Source: Pseudogulbenkiania subflava DSM 22618
GTDB lineage: Bacteria; Pseudomonadota; Gammaproteobacteria; Burkholderiales; Chromobacteriaceae
NCBI RefSeq assembly: GCF_900177275.1
Contig: NZ_FXAG01000016.1
Location: forward strand, 1-64,000
Direction: 5' to 3'
DNA: 64,000 bases
Shown here: one piece after another, positions 18,864-27,671 of the stretch
How the letters are laid out: each line of letters opens with the position of its first letter
How positions within the stretch are numbered: position 1 is the stretch's first letter
Translations under genes and position numbers: made by a program
Notes under the pieces: generated by a model
The model's database searches: none
Told to the model about the DNA's origin: nothing
The model's input: the letters and a program-made list of their open reading frames with translations, nothing else

Positions 18864-19319
18864 TCACGTTCCATCCGGTACGCAGGGCTGGATCGCGCGC
18901 GGCGGGATCGGCACCGACAGCACGATCGAGGTGCGCGTCTCGCCGAAGTGGTTGATACGGCCGATGAAGGCCTCGAGGTGGCGGGTGTCGCGCGTTACGA
19001 CCTTGATGATGTAGGAGTCGCTGCCGGTGACGTGGCAGCATTCCAGCACCTCCGGCGCGGCGCGCAGCGTGTCGAGCAGGCGGTTCTTGTAGGGTTGGGC
19101 GCAGTTGATGCCGATCAGCGCGGAGAGGCCGTAACCAACCTGCTGCGGCGCCACGTCGGCGTGGTAGCCGGTGATCACGCCGGCTTCTTCCAGGCGCTTG
19201 ACGCGTTCGGTGACCGCCGGCACCGACAGCGCCACGCGGCGCGCCAGCTCGGTCAGGGTGAGTCGGGCATCCTGCTGCAGGGCCTCGAGAATGGCCCAGT
19301 TTTTCCGGTCCAGTTCCAT
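18864..19319 (-). CDS. Lrp/AsnC-family transcriptional regulator
   Basis: A 151-residue regulator with an N-terminal AsnC-type helix-turn-helix (LDRKNWAILEALQQDARLTL then SVPAVTERVKRLEEAGVI) and a C-terminal RAM ligand-binding domain (VLECCHVTGSDSYIIKVV). It is divergent from a LysE-type exporter 134 bases away, the classical arrangement for an amino-acid-responsive regulator controlling an exporter. The effector amino acid is not evident. Confidence 0.92.
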   Translation of the reverse strand: MELDRKNWAILEALQQDARLTLTELARRVALSVPAVTERVKRLEEAGVITGYHADVAPQQVGYGLSALIGINCAQPYKNRLLDTLRAAPEVLECCHVTGSDSYIIKVVTRDTRHLEAFIGRINHFGETRTSIVLSVPIPPRAIQPCVPDGT

Positions 19320-19453
19320 GACGATTTTCTCCCCCTTTTCATTTTAGCCTTATATTTTCAGGCGGCCATTGCTAACTTCCTGTGTTTCGCCATGTTAGCG
19401 CGGCGCTGCCGCGGGCACACTGAGGCGTATCGGAAACCCGGGAGGAGACAGGC

Positions 19454-20089
19454 ATGGAGAGCAGTTGGGGCTTGGGTGCCAAGGCGGTGCTGATGGGGCT
19501 GGCGATTGCCGCCCCGGTGGGGCCGATCGGCCTGCTGTGCATCCAGCGCACCTTGCAGCACGGCCGGCTGGCGGGCTTCGTCAGCGGGCTGGGCGCGGCC
19601 TGCGCCGACGGGCTATATGGCGCGCTGGGCGCCTTCGGCCTCGCCGTGCTGTCGGCTTATCTGGACGGTCTGCAGCAGTGGCTGAGCCTGCCCGGCGCGG
19701 TGTTTCTGGGCTGGCTCGGCTGGCGCACCTTGCAAAGCGGAGCGGCCGCCACCAGCGCCGCCGCGCTGCCGGGAGGGCGGCTGCCGCGGCTGTTTCTCTC
19801 CACCTTCGCGCTGACGCTCGCCAACCCGATGACCATCGTCGCCTTCAGCGGGGTGTTCGCGGCGCTGGCGGCAAGCCGCAGCGCGCTGTCGGCAGCGGAC
19901 GCCTGGAGCATGATCGCCGGGGTCTTTACCGGATCGGCACTGTGGTGGGGGCTGCTGGCGCTGGTCACGGGGCGGCTCGGGCAGCGGCTCGGCACACCGC
20001 AGCGGCGGTTGATCAGCCTGCTGGCCGGGGTATTGCTGCTTGGCATGGCGGCGTGGCAGCTGCTGCGCTGGCTGGACGGGCTGATCTGA
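19454..20089 (+). CDS. LysE/RhtB-family amino-acid exporter
   Basis: Inner-membrane protein of 211 residues with about six hydrophobic segments. The family signature GLAIAAPVGPIGLLCIQRTL is near the N-terminus and FALTLANPMTIVAFSGVF near the middle. A GGAGGAGACAGGC-like ribosome site precedes the ATG. Divergent from the Lrp-type regulator, which probably induces it. Its TGA stop is the left duplication of a MITE-like element. Confidence 0.92.
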   Translation: MESSWGLGAKAVLMGLAIAAPVGPIGLLCIQRTLQHGRLAGFVSGLGAACADGLYGALGAFGLAVLSAYLDGLQQWLSLPGAVFLGWLGWRTLQSGAAATSAAALPGGRLPRLFLSTFALTLANPMTIVAFSGVFAALAASRSALSAADAWSMIAGVFTGSALWWGLLALVTGRLGQRLGTPQRRLISLLAGVLLLGMAAWQLLRWLDGLI

Positions 20090-20255
20090 GAGCCTCTTCA
20101 CGATTTGTCGCGAGCAACCCTCCGCGAGATGAAGAGCAGCGCAGGAAGCGGAATGGATTGGAATACATGGGGATTTCCTATCGCTGGGCGATGGATTCGC
20201 ACGCTGAGCACAGGAGCCCCGATCAGGGAGGCGCAGCACGATCGTGAACGGGTTC
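20090..20255 (+). mobile_element. MITE-like inverted-repeat element, copy 4 (after lysE-type gene)
   Basis: A 166-bp element with ends GAGCCTCTTCACGATTTG and ATCGTGAACGGGTTC, flanked by TGA on both sides; the left TGA is the exporter stop codon. The interior has the family blocks GATGAAGAGCAGCGCAGGAA and GAGCCCCGATCAGGGAGGCG in the same orientation as copy 1. Confidence 0.85.
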
Positions 20256-20385
20256 TGAACTGTATGGCGGGAAACGGCGGCGATTGTGCCTTGCCAAGCG
20301 ACGACACCGTCCCCACTCTTCTTGAAAACGCGTTCCTCACGCTTTGGCGAGTGGCAACATCCCGACAGGACACACAGGAGAGATC

Positions 20386-21096
20386 ATGCAGGAAGCCTTC
20401 TACCGCGACCCTTACCAGACCCGGCTGGAGACCCGGGTACGCCGCCACGACGAACAGGGCGTGGTGCTGGAAGAGACGCTGTGCTACCCGCTCGGCGGCG
20501 GCCAGCCGGGTGACTGCGCCACCCTGCGCAGCGCCGACGGCGTGGCACTGGCGGTGCTGGATACCCGCCGCGACAAGGCTACGCGCGACATCGTGCACCT
20601 GGTGGCGGCCGATGCCCCAAGGTTGGCCGGAGGCACCCCGGTGACGCTGGAGCTGGACTGGGCACGGCGCCACCGCCACATGCGCGTGCACACCTGCCTG
20701 CACCTGCTGTCGGTGGTGATCAAGGCCGGCGTCACCGGCGGCAACCTGACCACCGAATCGGGCCGGCTCGACTTCGACCTGCCGGAAGGCATGGTGCTGG
20801 ATCGTGACGAGATCGAGCGCGAACTGAACCGATTGATCGCCGAGGACCGCGCGGTGAAGGTGATGATGACCTCGGGCGAGGCGCTCAAGGCGCAGCCGGA
20901 GCTGATCAAGACCATGTCGGTCACGCCGCCCTTGGAGCTGCCGGAAATCCGCCTGATCGAGGTCGACGGCGTCGACCTGCAGCCCTGCGGCGGCACTCAC
21001 GTGGCGCGTACCGGCGAGATCGGCCCGGTCGTGATCAAGAAGATCGAGAGCAAGGGCGCGCGCAACAAGCGCGTGGTGGTGGCGCTGGCGGAGTGA
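20386..21096 (+). CDS. Alanyl-tRNA editing protein AlaX
   Basis: Free-standing editing domain of 236 residues that hydrolyses mischarged Ser-tRNA(Ala). The zinc/catalytic residues are visible as HTCLHLL (His-x3-His) near residue 103 and CGGTHV near residue 202. LCYPLGGGQPGD near residue 33 matches the start of the AlaX/AlaRS editing fold. ATG 20386 has CAGGAG nine bases upstream; the open frame before it lacks homology. Single gene after copy 4 of the MITE-like element. Confidence 0.93.
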   Translation: MQEAFYRDPYQTRLETRVRRHDEQGVVLEETLCYPLGGGQPGDCATLRSADGVALAVLDTRRDKATRDIVHLVAADAPRLAGGTPVTLELDWARRHRHMRVHTCLHLLSVVIKAGVTGGNLTTESGRLDFDLPEGMVLDRDEIERELNRLIAEDRAVKVMMTSGEALKAQPELIKTMSVTPPLELPEIRLIEVDGVDLQPCGGTHVARTGEIGPVVIKKIESKGARNKRVVVALAE

Positions 21097-21166
21097 AGCG
21101 GCCTGCCCGCCACGAGGGCGGCGGCCAGACGGCACCGTCCGTGCCGTTATTGGCAGCCCTCCAGGC

Positions 21167-21748
21167 TCAGGCCTGCCGCCGAGCCCCGTCCCGCCCGGCA
21201 CTCACGGCGTCCAGCAAGGCGTCGAGCTGGGCCAGCCCTTCTTCCCACTGGTGGTGGCCGGACGCCACGTTGATATGACCACCATCGACCAGCCACGTCA
21301 GCGGCGCCTGCCACAGGCTGGCGATGCGGGCCGAGCGTAGCGGCCGGCAGAACGGATCGGTATCGCTGGCGACGATGCGCGCGGGGAACGGCAAAGCCTC
21401 CGCCGGCAGCGGGGCAAAGGGCTGCAGCGCAGCCGGGGCGCTGGCGCGCTCGACGTCCGCCGGCGCCACCAGCAGTGCGCCGGCCAGCTTGTGCGGATGG
21501 CGCCGGGCGTAGTGGGCGACGGTGACGCAGCCGAGACTGTGCGCGACCACCACCACCGGGCGGCGGCTCGCCTCGACGGCACGGTCGAGCCCATCGAGCC
21601 AATCTTCGAGCCGGGGCGTGTTCCACTCGTGATTGTCGACGCGGCGTGCGCCGAGCAATTGCTGCCAGTGGCTCTGCCAGTGCTCGGGGGCGGAGTTGTT
21701 CCAGCCGGGCTGGATAATGAAGTCGAAATCGGCGTAGTCGGCGCGCAT
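21167..21748 (-). CDS. RBBP9/YdeN-family serine hydrolase
   Basis: Alpha/beta-hydrolase of 193 residues. The RBBP9 family pattern IIQPGWNNSAPEHWQSHWQQ is near the N-terminus; the nucleophile serine is in VVVVAHSLGCVT, the acid in SDTDPFC and the histidine in DGGHINVASGHHQW. ATG 21748 is chosen at the family start; about 30 further upstream residues are AT-rich and not homologous. Physiological substrate unknown. Confidence 0.88.
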   Translation of the reverse strand: MRADYADFDFIIQPGWNNSAPEHWQSHWQQLLGARRVDNHEWNTPRLEDWLDGLDRAVEASRRPVVVVAHSLGCVTVAHYARRHPHKLAGALLVAPADVERASAPAALQPFAPLPAEALPFPARIVASDTDPFCRPLRSARIASLWQAPLTWLVDGGHINVASGHHQWEEGLAQLDALLDAVSAGRDGARRQA

Positions 21749-21957
21749 GGTGCAGGCCCTGGATGAATGGTATGGGCCGACTATACAACAGCCATCAATA
21801 GCACTAAAAATAATAAAAATTTGTTTTTTAATAACCAAACGTATTTACATACACGTCCCTGGCTCAGACGGATGGTTCAATCCTCCCGTCCTCTGCCCTC
21901 TCCCTGCCATCGGCCAGGCTTCGCTCACGAATTGCCTGGCCTCCTCACTTGGCTCGA

Positions 21958-22365
21958 TCAGCCTTCGTTTTCGGCCCCCGGCACCATGTGGACCAGTTCC
22001 CAGATGTGACCGTCGAGGTCCTGGAAGCCGTGGCCGTACATGAAGCCGTAGTCCTGTGGTTCGCTGTACGTCGAGCCGCCGGCGTCGACGGCCTTGCGCA
22101 CCAGTTCGTCGACCCGCTCGCGACTTTCGACCGACAGGCACACCAGCACTTCGGTGTACTTTTTGGCGTTGCAGATTTCATTGGGCGTGAAGGTTTTGAA
22201 TTTGGCTTCGGTCAGCAGCATGACGAAGATGTCGTCGGAGACGATCATGCAGGTGGCGGTCTCGTCGGTGAATTGGGGATTGAAACTGAAGCCGAGGTTG
22301 GTGAAAAAGGCGATGGAGTTGGTGAGGTCGCTCACCGGCAGGTTGACGAAAATCTGGGGGCGCAT
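21958..22365 (-). CDS. VOC-family (glyoxalase/bleomycin-resistance fold) protein
   Basis: A 135-residue vicinal-oxygen-chelate protein with two beta-alpha-beta-beta-beta modules. It starts MRPQIFVNLPVSDLTNSIAFFTNLGF and contains EVLVCLSVESRERVDELVRKAVDAGG and FQDLDGHIWELVHM, whose Glu is the usual metal ligand. The ATG at 22365 is used because upstream codons run into repeat DNA. Likely a metal-dependent lyase or dioxygenase-like protein of unknown substrate. Confidence 0.88.
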   Translation of the reverse strand: MRPQIFVNLPVSDLTNSIAFFTNLGFSFNPQFTDETATCMIVSDDIFVMLLTEAKFKTFTPNEICNAKKYTEVLVCLSVESRERVDELVRKAVDAGGSTYSEPQDYGFMYGHGFQDLDGHIWELVHMVPGAENEG

Positions 22366-22504
22366 GGGGGTCGTCCTGTGGGATGGGGGTATGTCTAGGT
22401 ATAGCCTCCGAATCACGGAGGTGACCCAGTTGTTGCCATAATGGGTGGGGCTGGTTCTGCCAGGCTGGGAGGCAGAGCCTGCAATGATCCGGTTGTTTCT
22501 TCCG

Positions 22505-23340
22505 ATACTGCTGGCGAGTGTGCAGGGTGCCGGTTCCGCCCGGCGGACGGGCGGATTGGTCGCATCGGTCATGTTTTGACTCCGGGAGAAGCTGGCGAGT
22601 GTGCGGGGGCCGGTTCCGCCCGGCGGACGGGAAGGGGGAGTTTGCGTCGCCAAACTCCCCCTTCACCCCCAAAGGCGACCCCCACCGCTATTCCTTCGCG
22701 ACGCTTCGCTTGCCTCGCTCAGTCAGGCCTTCGGCTTCCCGCCGGGGCCCGGCCATGGCAAGGCGCGGCTGGAACTAGCCGGGCGCTAACGTCGCCCGGC
22801 GTCGAACAGCCAGCCGCTTAAAACCTTGCCATGCCCACCCAGCGGCACGACAAAAGGGGGGCCCGCTACTGACGAATTAACTGGGTTGATTTGGATTGGT
22901 GAAAAGGCAAACCCAAAGCAAAAGCCGACGAGGCAGGCTAAGCAGTTGTGGATAACTGCCTTCGGCCCACACAGCCGAGAGCACCCACGTTTCCTCCTTT
23001 GCCTGTTATCCCCAAAACTAAGACATGACCGACGCGCCCCACCCGCCCTTCTGCCGCGCCGACTGGATGGGGGATGGCGAGGTCTTAAGCGGCGGGCTGT
23101 TCGACGCCGGGCGACGTTAGCGACCGGCTAGTTTCCGCCGCACCTCGCCATCCTCCAGCCAGACGGAGACAAGCGGCGGTGGGCTCGCCTTGGGAGCGTC
23201 GAGGGGCTTGGCGAGACAAGCCCCTCGACCCGCCTGCCGGGCGGGACCGGCAAGCCCCACACCTCTGCCACCCCAGGCAAGCAACAACCCAGGCGAGGAG
23301 GCCAAGTGATACCGCCCCCCACACACTCGCCAGCAACATT
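22505..23340. repeat. Composite structured repeat island A
   Basis: A non-coding block of about 0.85 kb. Left module (alpha): 14-bp stem GAAGGGGGAGTTTG around CGTCGC (22631-22664), then a branched structure with outer stem CATGGCAAGG/CCTTGCCATG (22754-22763 with 22824-22833) enclosing the hairpin GCCGGGCG-CTAACGT-CGCCCGGC. Right module (beta), in inverted orientation: outer stem GGATGGCGAGG/CCTCGCCATCC (23072-23082 with 23143-23153) and 13-bp hairpin GTCGAGGGGCTTG (23198-23229). A centre with a perfect DnaA box lies between. Short reading frames here are by-products. Homologous to island B, which is inverted relative to it. Confidence 0.8.
22947..22955 (-). promoter_or_regulatory. Perfect DnaA box in island A centre
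   Basis: TTATCCACA on the minus strand, within the block GCAGTTGTGGATAACTGCC that is conserved in island B. It lies in the unique centre between the two inverted hairpin modules. Confidence 0.6.
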
Positions 23341-23353
23341 GATTGAGGCCACA

Positions 23354-23393
23354 GAAAACGACAGCGCCACGGCAAAACCGTGGCGCTGTTTTC
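23354..23393 (-). terminator. Intrinsic terminator of the RND efflux operon
   Basis: Reading leftward, GAAAACAGCGCCACGG and CCGTGGCGCTGTCGTTTTC form a long stem with one bulge and a TTTT loop. It follows the RND pump gene and borders island A. Confidence 0.8.
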
Positions 23394-23427
23394 ATTCAGA
23401 CCGCTCGGCGGCGGACTGCCGATGCCA

Positions 23428-26400
23428 CTACGACACCCGCCCCACCTCTCCGCCACGCTTGCCACCCCACATCCGCCGCACCCGCTCGCGCAGGCCGTCG
23501 AGGTAGGTGTACACCACCGGCAGCACCAGCAGCGTCAGCAGCGTCGAGGTCACCATGCCGCCGATGATGGCGTGCGCCATCGGCGCGCGCGATTCGGAGC
23601 CTTCGCCCGCCCCCAGCGCCAGGGGCAGCATGCCGCAGATCATCGCCAGGCTGGTCATCATGATCGGCCGCAGTCGTACCCGTCCGGCCTCGACGATGGC
23701 GTCCTCGCGTGTCATGCCCTCGCGGCGCGACTGGTTGATGAAGTCGACCAGCAGGATGCCGTTCTTGGCGGCGAGCCCCATCAGCATGACGATGCCGATC
23801 ACCGAGAACATGTTGAGCGTGGAGCCGAATGCGAGCAGGCCCAGGAACACGCCGACGAAAGCCAGCGGCAGCGCCACCATGATCGACAGCGGCAGGGTGA
23901 AGCTGCGGAACTGCGCCACCAGGATCATGTAGATGAAGATCACCCCCATCGCCAGCGCCTGCACGGCGAAGCTCAGCGACTCCTGCATGTCCTGGCGCTC
24001 GCCCTGTTGCGCCAGCGTCACCCCCGGCGGCAGCGTGAGCGACGCCGTGAGCTTGCCGATGTCGGCGAATACCGAGCCGGTATCGCGGCCGGACACGTTG
24101 GCGGTCAGCGTCACCTCGCGCAGCAGGTCGACGCGGTCGATCTGGCGCGGGCTCTCGGCGTTCCGGGTGGCGGAGACGGTGGAGAGCGGCACCATCGGCT
24201 TGTGGCCCTGGGCATCGCTGGGGCCGGCCACGGTCAGCACGTCGAGCAGGCCCTCGCGGCGCTGCTCCTTGGGCACCTGCAGGCGCACGTCGTAATTCTC
24301 GCCGTCCGGCGCCTCCCAGGTGGTGACGACATTGCCGGCCAGCAGCGTGGACAGGCTCTCGCCCACCGCGGCGAGATCGATGCCGAGGCTGGCGGCGGCG
24401 TCGCGCCGCACTTCGACGTTGAGCGCCGGGTCGGCCTCGCTCAGGCTGGACTCGATGTCGCTGACGCCGGGAATGGCGACGAGCCGGCGTTGCAGATCGG
24501 CCGCGGCCTGTTCGAGCTGGGCAAGGTCGCTGCCCCGGAGGCCGATGTTGACCGGCTTGCCGCCACCGCCCTTCTTGCCCAGCTCTTCGATCGACAGGAT
24601 CTGCACACCGGCCAGCCGGCCGCTCTCGCGCCGCGCCGCGTCCATCAGCGCGAACAGGCCGCGCTGCCGCTGCTTCTTGTTGCCGACGTTGACGATGAGG
24701 CGCCCCTCGTTCTTGCTGGCACCGAAGCGGCCGCCGCCGACGATGATGTTGACCGACCTCACCTCGGGCAGGCGGCGCAGCGCACGCTCCAGCTCGCGCG
24801 CCTTGCCTTCGGTGTAGGCCAGCGAGGAGCCGGGGGCGGTCTTGAAGCTCAGCGCAAACTCGCCCTTGTCCTCGCGCGGCAGGAATTCGCCGCCGATCAC
24901 CGGCACCAGCGCGAAGCTGCCGGCGGTCAGCGCCAGCGCCGCCGCCAGCACCGTCTTGCGGTGGCCCAGCGCCCAGCGGATCACCCCGACGTAGCCTTCG
25001 GCCAACCTGTCGAGCGAGTTTTCGAATCCGTCGAGCAGGCGCCCGAGCGGGCCCTTGTGGCGGTCGCCGTGGTGGTGCGGGTCATGCCAGATCGAGGACA
25101 GCATCGGGTCGAGGGTGAAACTGACCAGCATCGAGATCAGCACCGCCACGGTCACGGTGAGGCCGAATTCGTGGAAGAACTTGCCGATGATGCCGCCCAT
25201 GAAGCCGACCGGCAGGAACACCGCCACCACCGTCAGCGTGGTGGCGAACACCGCCAGGCCGATCTCCTCGGTGCCCTGCAAGGCCGCCTGGAAATGGCCC
25301 TTGCCCATGTTGGCGTGGCGCACGATGTTCTCGCGCACCACGATGGCGTCGTCGATCAACAGCCCGATCGACAGCGACAGCGCCATCAGCGTCATCAGGT
25401 TGAGGGTGAAGCCCAGCGCCTGCACCGCAAACAGCGTGCCGATCAGCGACACCGGCAGGGTCAGCCCGGTGATCACCGTGCTGCGCCAGCTGCCGAGGAA
25501 CAAGAACACGATCAGCACCGTCAGCACCGCGCCCTCGATCAGCGTGGCGCGCACGTCGGCCAGCGAGTTCTTGACGTCCTGCGACTTGTCGTAGGTGTAG
25601 GTGACCACCGTGCCCGGCGGCATCTGGCCGCGCTCGGCGGCGATGACCCGCTTCACGCCGTCTGCCACCTCGACCACGTTGGCGCCGCGCGCAGCGCGGA
25701 TCTCCAGCCCGACCGCGGGCTTGCCATCGATCAGCGACACGCTGGAGGGTTCGGCCTCGGCATCGCTGACCTCGGCCACGTCGGCGAGCCGCACCGGGTT
25801 GCCGTTCTGCCAGGCCAGCGGCAGCGCGGCGAAGTCGGCCGGCGACTTGAGCTTGCCGGCCACGCGCACCGACAGCTCGCGGCTGCTGGTGCCGACGTCG
25901 CCGGCCGGGTAGTCCTGGTTGGCCTGGCGCAACACCGCCGCCACGTCGGGCAGCGACAGCCCGGCCGCCTCGAGCCGGTAGGGGTCAAGGTCGATGCGCA
26001 GTTCGCGCTTGGCCCCGCCGACCAGCTTGGCCTCGCCAACACCGGACACGGTCTGCAGCCGCTTCTTCAGCACGTTGTCGACCCAGGTGGTCAGGGTGCG
26101 CGGGCTGACCTCGGGCGAACTCAGCGTAATCGACAGCAAGGGCTGGTCATTGGGGTTGAACTGCGACACCGTGGGGGTGGAGATTTCGCGCCGGAAGCGC
26201 CCCTGCACCGAGCCGACGCGGTCGCGCACGTCCTGCACCGCGACATTGGGATCGGTGGAGAGCTCGAACTCGACCACGATGGTGGAGCTGCCCTCGAAGG
26301 AATAGGAACGGATGTGCTTGATGCCGCTGATGGTGTTGATCGCCTCTTCCAGCGGCCGGCTCACCTCGCTCTCCACCACTTCGGGGGAGGCGCCGCTGTA

Positions 26401-26550
26401 GGTCGTGCTGACCACCGCCACCGGGAAGCGGATGTCGGGAAACTCCTCCACCGGCAGACGCCAGGCGGCGAACAGACCCAAGACCAACAGTGCCAGCATC
26501 AGCACCGTGGCAAAGTAGGGGTTGCGGATACTGACGCGGGTCAACCACAT
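23428..26550 (-). CDS. RND-family multidrug efflux permease
   Basis: Inner-membrane proton-driven pump of 1040 residues (HAE-1 type). It starts MWLTRVSIRNPYFATVLMLA with the first membrane helix, followed by the porter domain; the transmembrane helix 4 motif GLLIDDAIVVRENIVRH carries the paired aspartates of the proton relay. The second half repeats the pattern (MGLAAKNGILLVDFINQSRREG). It follows the adaptor gene by ten bases. No outer-membrane channel gene is adjacent, so it probably uses a TolC-type protein encoded elsewhere. Substrates not predictable. Confidence 0.95.
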   Translation of the reverse strand: MWLTRVSIRNPYFATVLMLALLVLGLFAAWRLPVEEFPDIRFPVAVVSTTYSGASPEVVESEVSRPLEEAINTISGIKHIRSYSFEGSSTIVVEFELSTDPNVAVQDVRDRVGSVQGRFRREISTPTVSQFNPNDQPLLSITLSSPEVSPRTLTTWVDNVLKKRLQTVSGVGEAKLVGGAKRELRIDLDPYRLEAAGLSLPDVAAVLRQANQDYPAGDVGTSSRELSVRVAGKLKSPADFAALPLAWQNGNPVRLADVAEVSDAEAEPSSVSLIDGKPAVGLEIRAARGANVVEVADGVKRVIAAERGQMPPGTVVTYTYDKSQDVKNSLADVRATLIEGAVLTVLIVFLFLGSWRSTVITGLTLPVSLIGTLFAVQALGFTLNLMTLMALSLSIGLLIDDAIVVRENIVRHANMGKGHFQAALQGTEEIGLAVFATTLTVVAVFLPVGFMGGIIGKFFHEFGLTVTVAVLISMLVSFTLDPMLSSIWHDPHHHGDRHKGPLGRLLDGFENSLDRLAEGYVGVIRWALGHRKTVLAAALALTAGSFALVPVIGGEFLPREDKGEFALSFKTAPGSSLAYTEGKARELERALRRLPEVRSVNIIVGGGRFGASKNEGRLIVNVGNKKQRQRGLFALMDAARRESGRLAGVQILSIEELGKKGGGGKPVNIGLRGSDLAQLEQAAADLQRRLVAIPGVSDIESSLSEADPALNVEVRRDAAASLGIDLAAVGESLSTLLAGNVVTTWEAPDGENYDVRLQVPKEQRREGLLDVLTVAGPSDAQGHKPMVPLSTVSATRNAESPRQIDRVDLLREVTLTANVSGRDTGSVFADIGKLTASLTLPPGVTLAQQGERQDMQESLSFAVQALAMGVIFIYMILVAQFRSFTLPLSIMVALPLAFVGVFLGLLAFGSTLNMFSVIGIVMLMGLAAKNGILLVDFINQSRREGMTREDAIVEAGRVRLRPIMMTSLAMICGMLPLALGAGEGSESRAPMAHAIIGGMVTSTLLTLLVLPVVYTYLDGLRERVRRMWGGKRGGEVGRVS

Positions 26551-26560
26551 GGCGGCGTCC

Positions 26561-27658
26561 TCAACGTGCGCCGGCGAGCGTCACCGCATCGCCCGGGTTG
26601 ACGCCCAGCAGGTTGGCGGCCAACAGCGTCTCGCCCGGCTTGACGCCGCCGACGGCGGCGCGCCCGGCGCCCTCGGCCAGCAAGCGCACACTGACCGGAC
26701 GCTTGACGATCCGGCCGTGCTCCACCAGCAACACCCACGGTTTGCTGCCCGGGTCGTGCAGCGCCGCGAGCGGCAGGCTGACCGCATCGGCGACCTCGTT
26801 GAGCACGATGCCGCCCTTGGCGAACTGGCCGGCGCTGAGCCGGCCGTCGCGGTTGGCCACACGCAGGTAGACGGTGAAGCTGCGCGTGCCGCCCGCCGCG
26901 ACCGGGTTGAGCCGCACCAGCTCGGCATCGAATTCTTCGGCCAACCCTTCGACGCTGAAACGGGCATGCTGGCCGACGTGCAGCTTGCCGACCAGCCGCG
27001 CCGGCACGCTGGCCGCCAGTTCCAGCACCGACAGGTCGGCAATGCGGAACAGCGGCGTATTGCGCTGCGCCAGCTCGCCCGGGTTGATGGCGCGCTGGTA
27101 CACCACGCCGTCGATCGGCGCGCTGAGGCGGGTATCGCCCAGCGATTTGCGCGCGCGCGCCAGCTGCGCTTCCTGGGCTTTCAGCTCGCCGACCCGCACC
27201 TGGAAATCGCTCTCCACTTCCTCGAACGCCAGGCGCGAGATGAAGCCCCGGTCGTACAGCTCGCGCTGCTTGTCGCGCTTGACGCGCGCCAAGCCCAGCC
27301 GTGCCCGGCTGTTGGCAAGCTGCGCCTCCTGCTCGGCCACGCTCTGCGCCAGGGTCTCGTTGTCGAGCCGCGCCAGCAACTGGCCGCGCCGCACCCGTTC
27401 GCCCTCGCGCACCGCCACCTCGCGTACCACCGCCTCGACCTCGGCGGCGACGGTGCTGCTGTCGAGCGCGTTGAGGGTACCGGTAAAGGCCAGGGTGTCG
27501 GCCAGCGGTGCCACCTTGGCGACCAGCACGTCCCCTGCGGCCAGCTCGCGTGCCGGCGGCGCCTTGGTCCCCTCCTCCTTGGCGGCGGATGACGAGGACT
27601 CGTTGCAGGCGGTCAGCACCAGCAACGACAGGATGAGGAGGAACGGGGTTGGTTTCAT
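26561..27658 (-). CDS. RND efflux periplasmic adaptor (membrane fusion protein)
   Basis: Lipoprotein of 365 residues with leader MKPTPFLLILSLLVLTAC (lipobox LTAC, Cys18). Lipoyl-like halves surround a coiled-coil hairpin (LAQSVAEQEAQLANSRARLG and AQLARARKSLGDTRLSAPID), followed by a beta-barrel domain and membrane-proximal C-terminus. It bridges the inner-membrane pump to an outer-membrane channel. Upstream gene of a two-gene operon with the RND permease. Confidence 0.93.
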   Translation of the reverse strand: MKPTPFLLILSLLVLTACNESSSSAAKEEGTKAPPARELAAGDVLVAKVAPLADTLAFTGTLNALDSSTVAAEVEAVVREVAVREGERVRRGQLLARLDNETLAQSVAEQEAQLANSRARLGLARVKRDKQRELYDRGFISRLAFEEVESDFQVRVGELKAQEAQLARARKSLGDTRLSAPIDGVVYQRAINPGELAQRNTPLFRIADLSVLELAASVPARLVGKLHVGQHARFSVEGLAEEFDAELVRLNPVAAGGTRSFTVYLRVANRDGRLSAGQFAKGGIVLNEVADAVSLPLAALHDPGSKPWVLLVEHGRIVKRPVSVRLLAEGAGRAAVGGVKPGETLLAANLLGVNPGDAVTLAGAR

Positions 27659-27671
27659 GGTCGGGTCCGGA

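Noticed and set aside
22441-23465. Short open frames in island A rich in Pro, Gly and Arg
   Set aside because: They repeat between islands A and B in several frames and simply translate the hairpin sequences; no ribosome sites or family resemblance.
23380-26601. A 1073-codon plus-strand open frame opposite the RND pump
   Set aside because: Arg/His/Gln-rich shadow of the pump gene with no recognisable domain; similar shadows oppose dppA, rpoD, the kinase and exaC.
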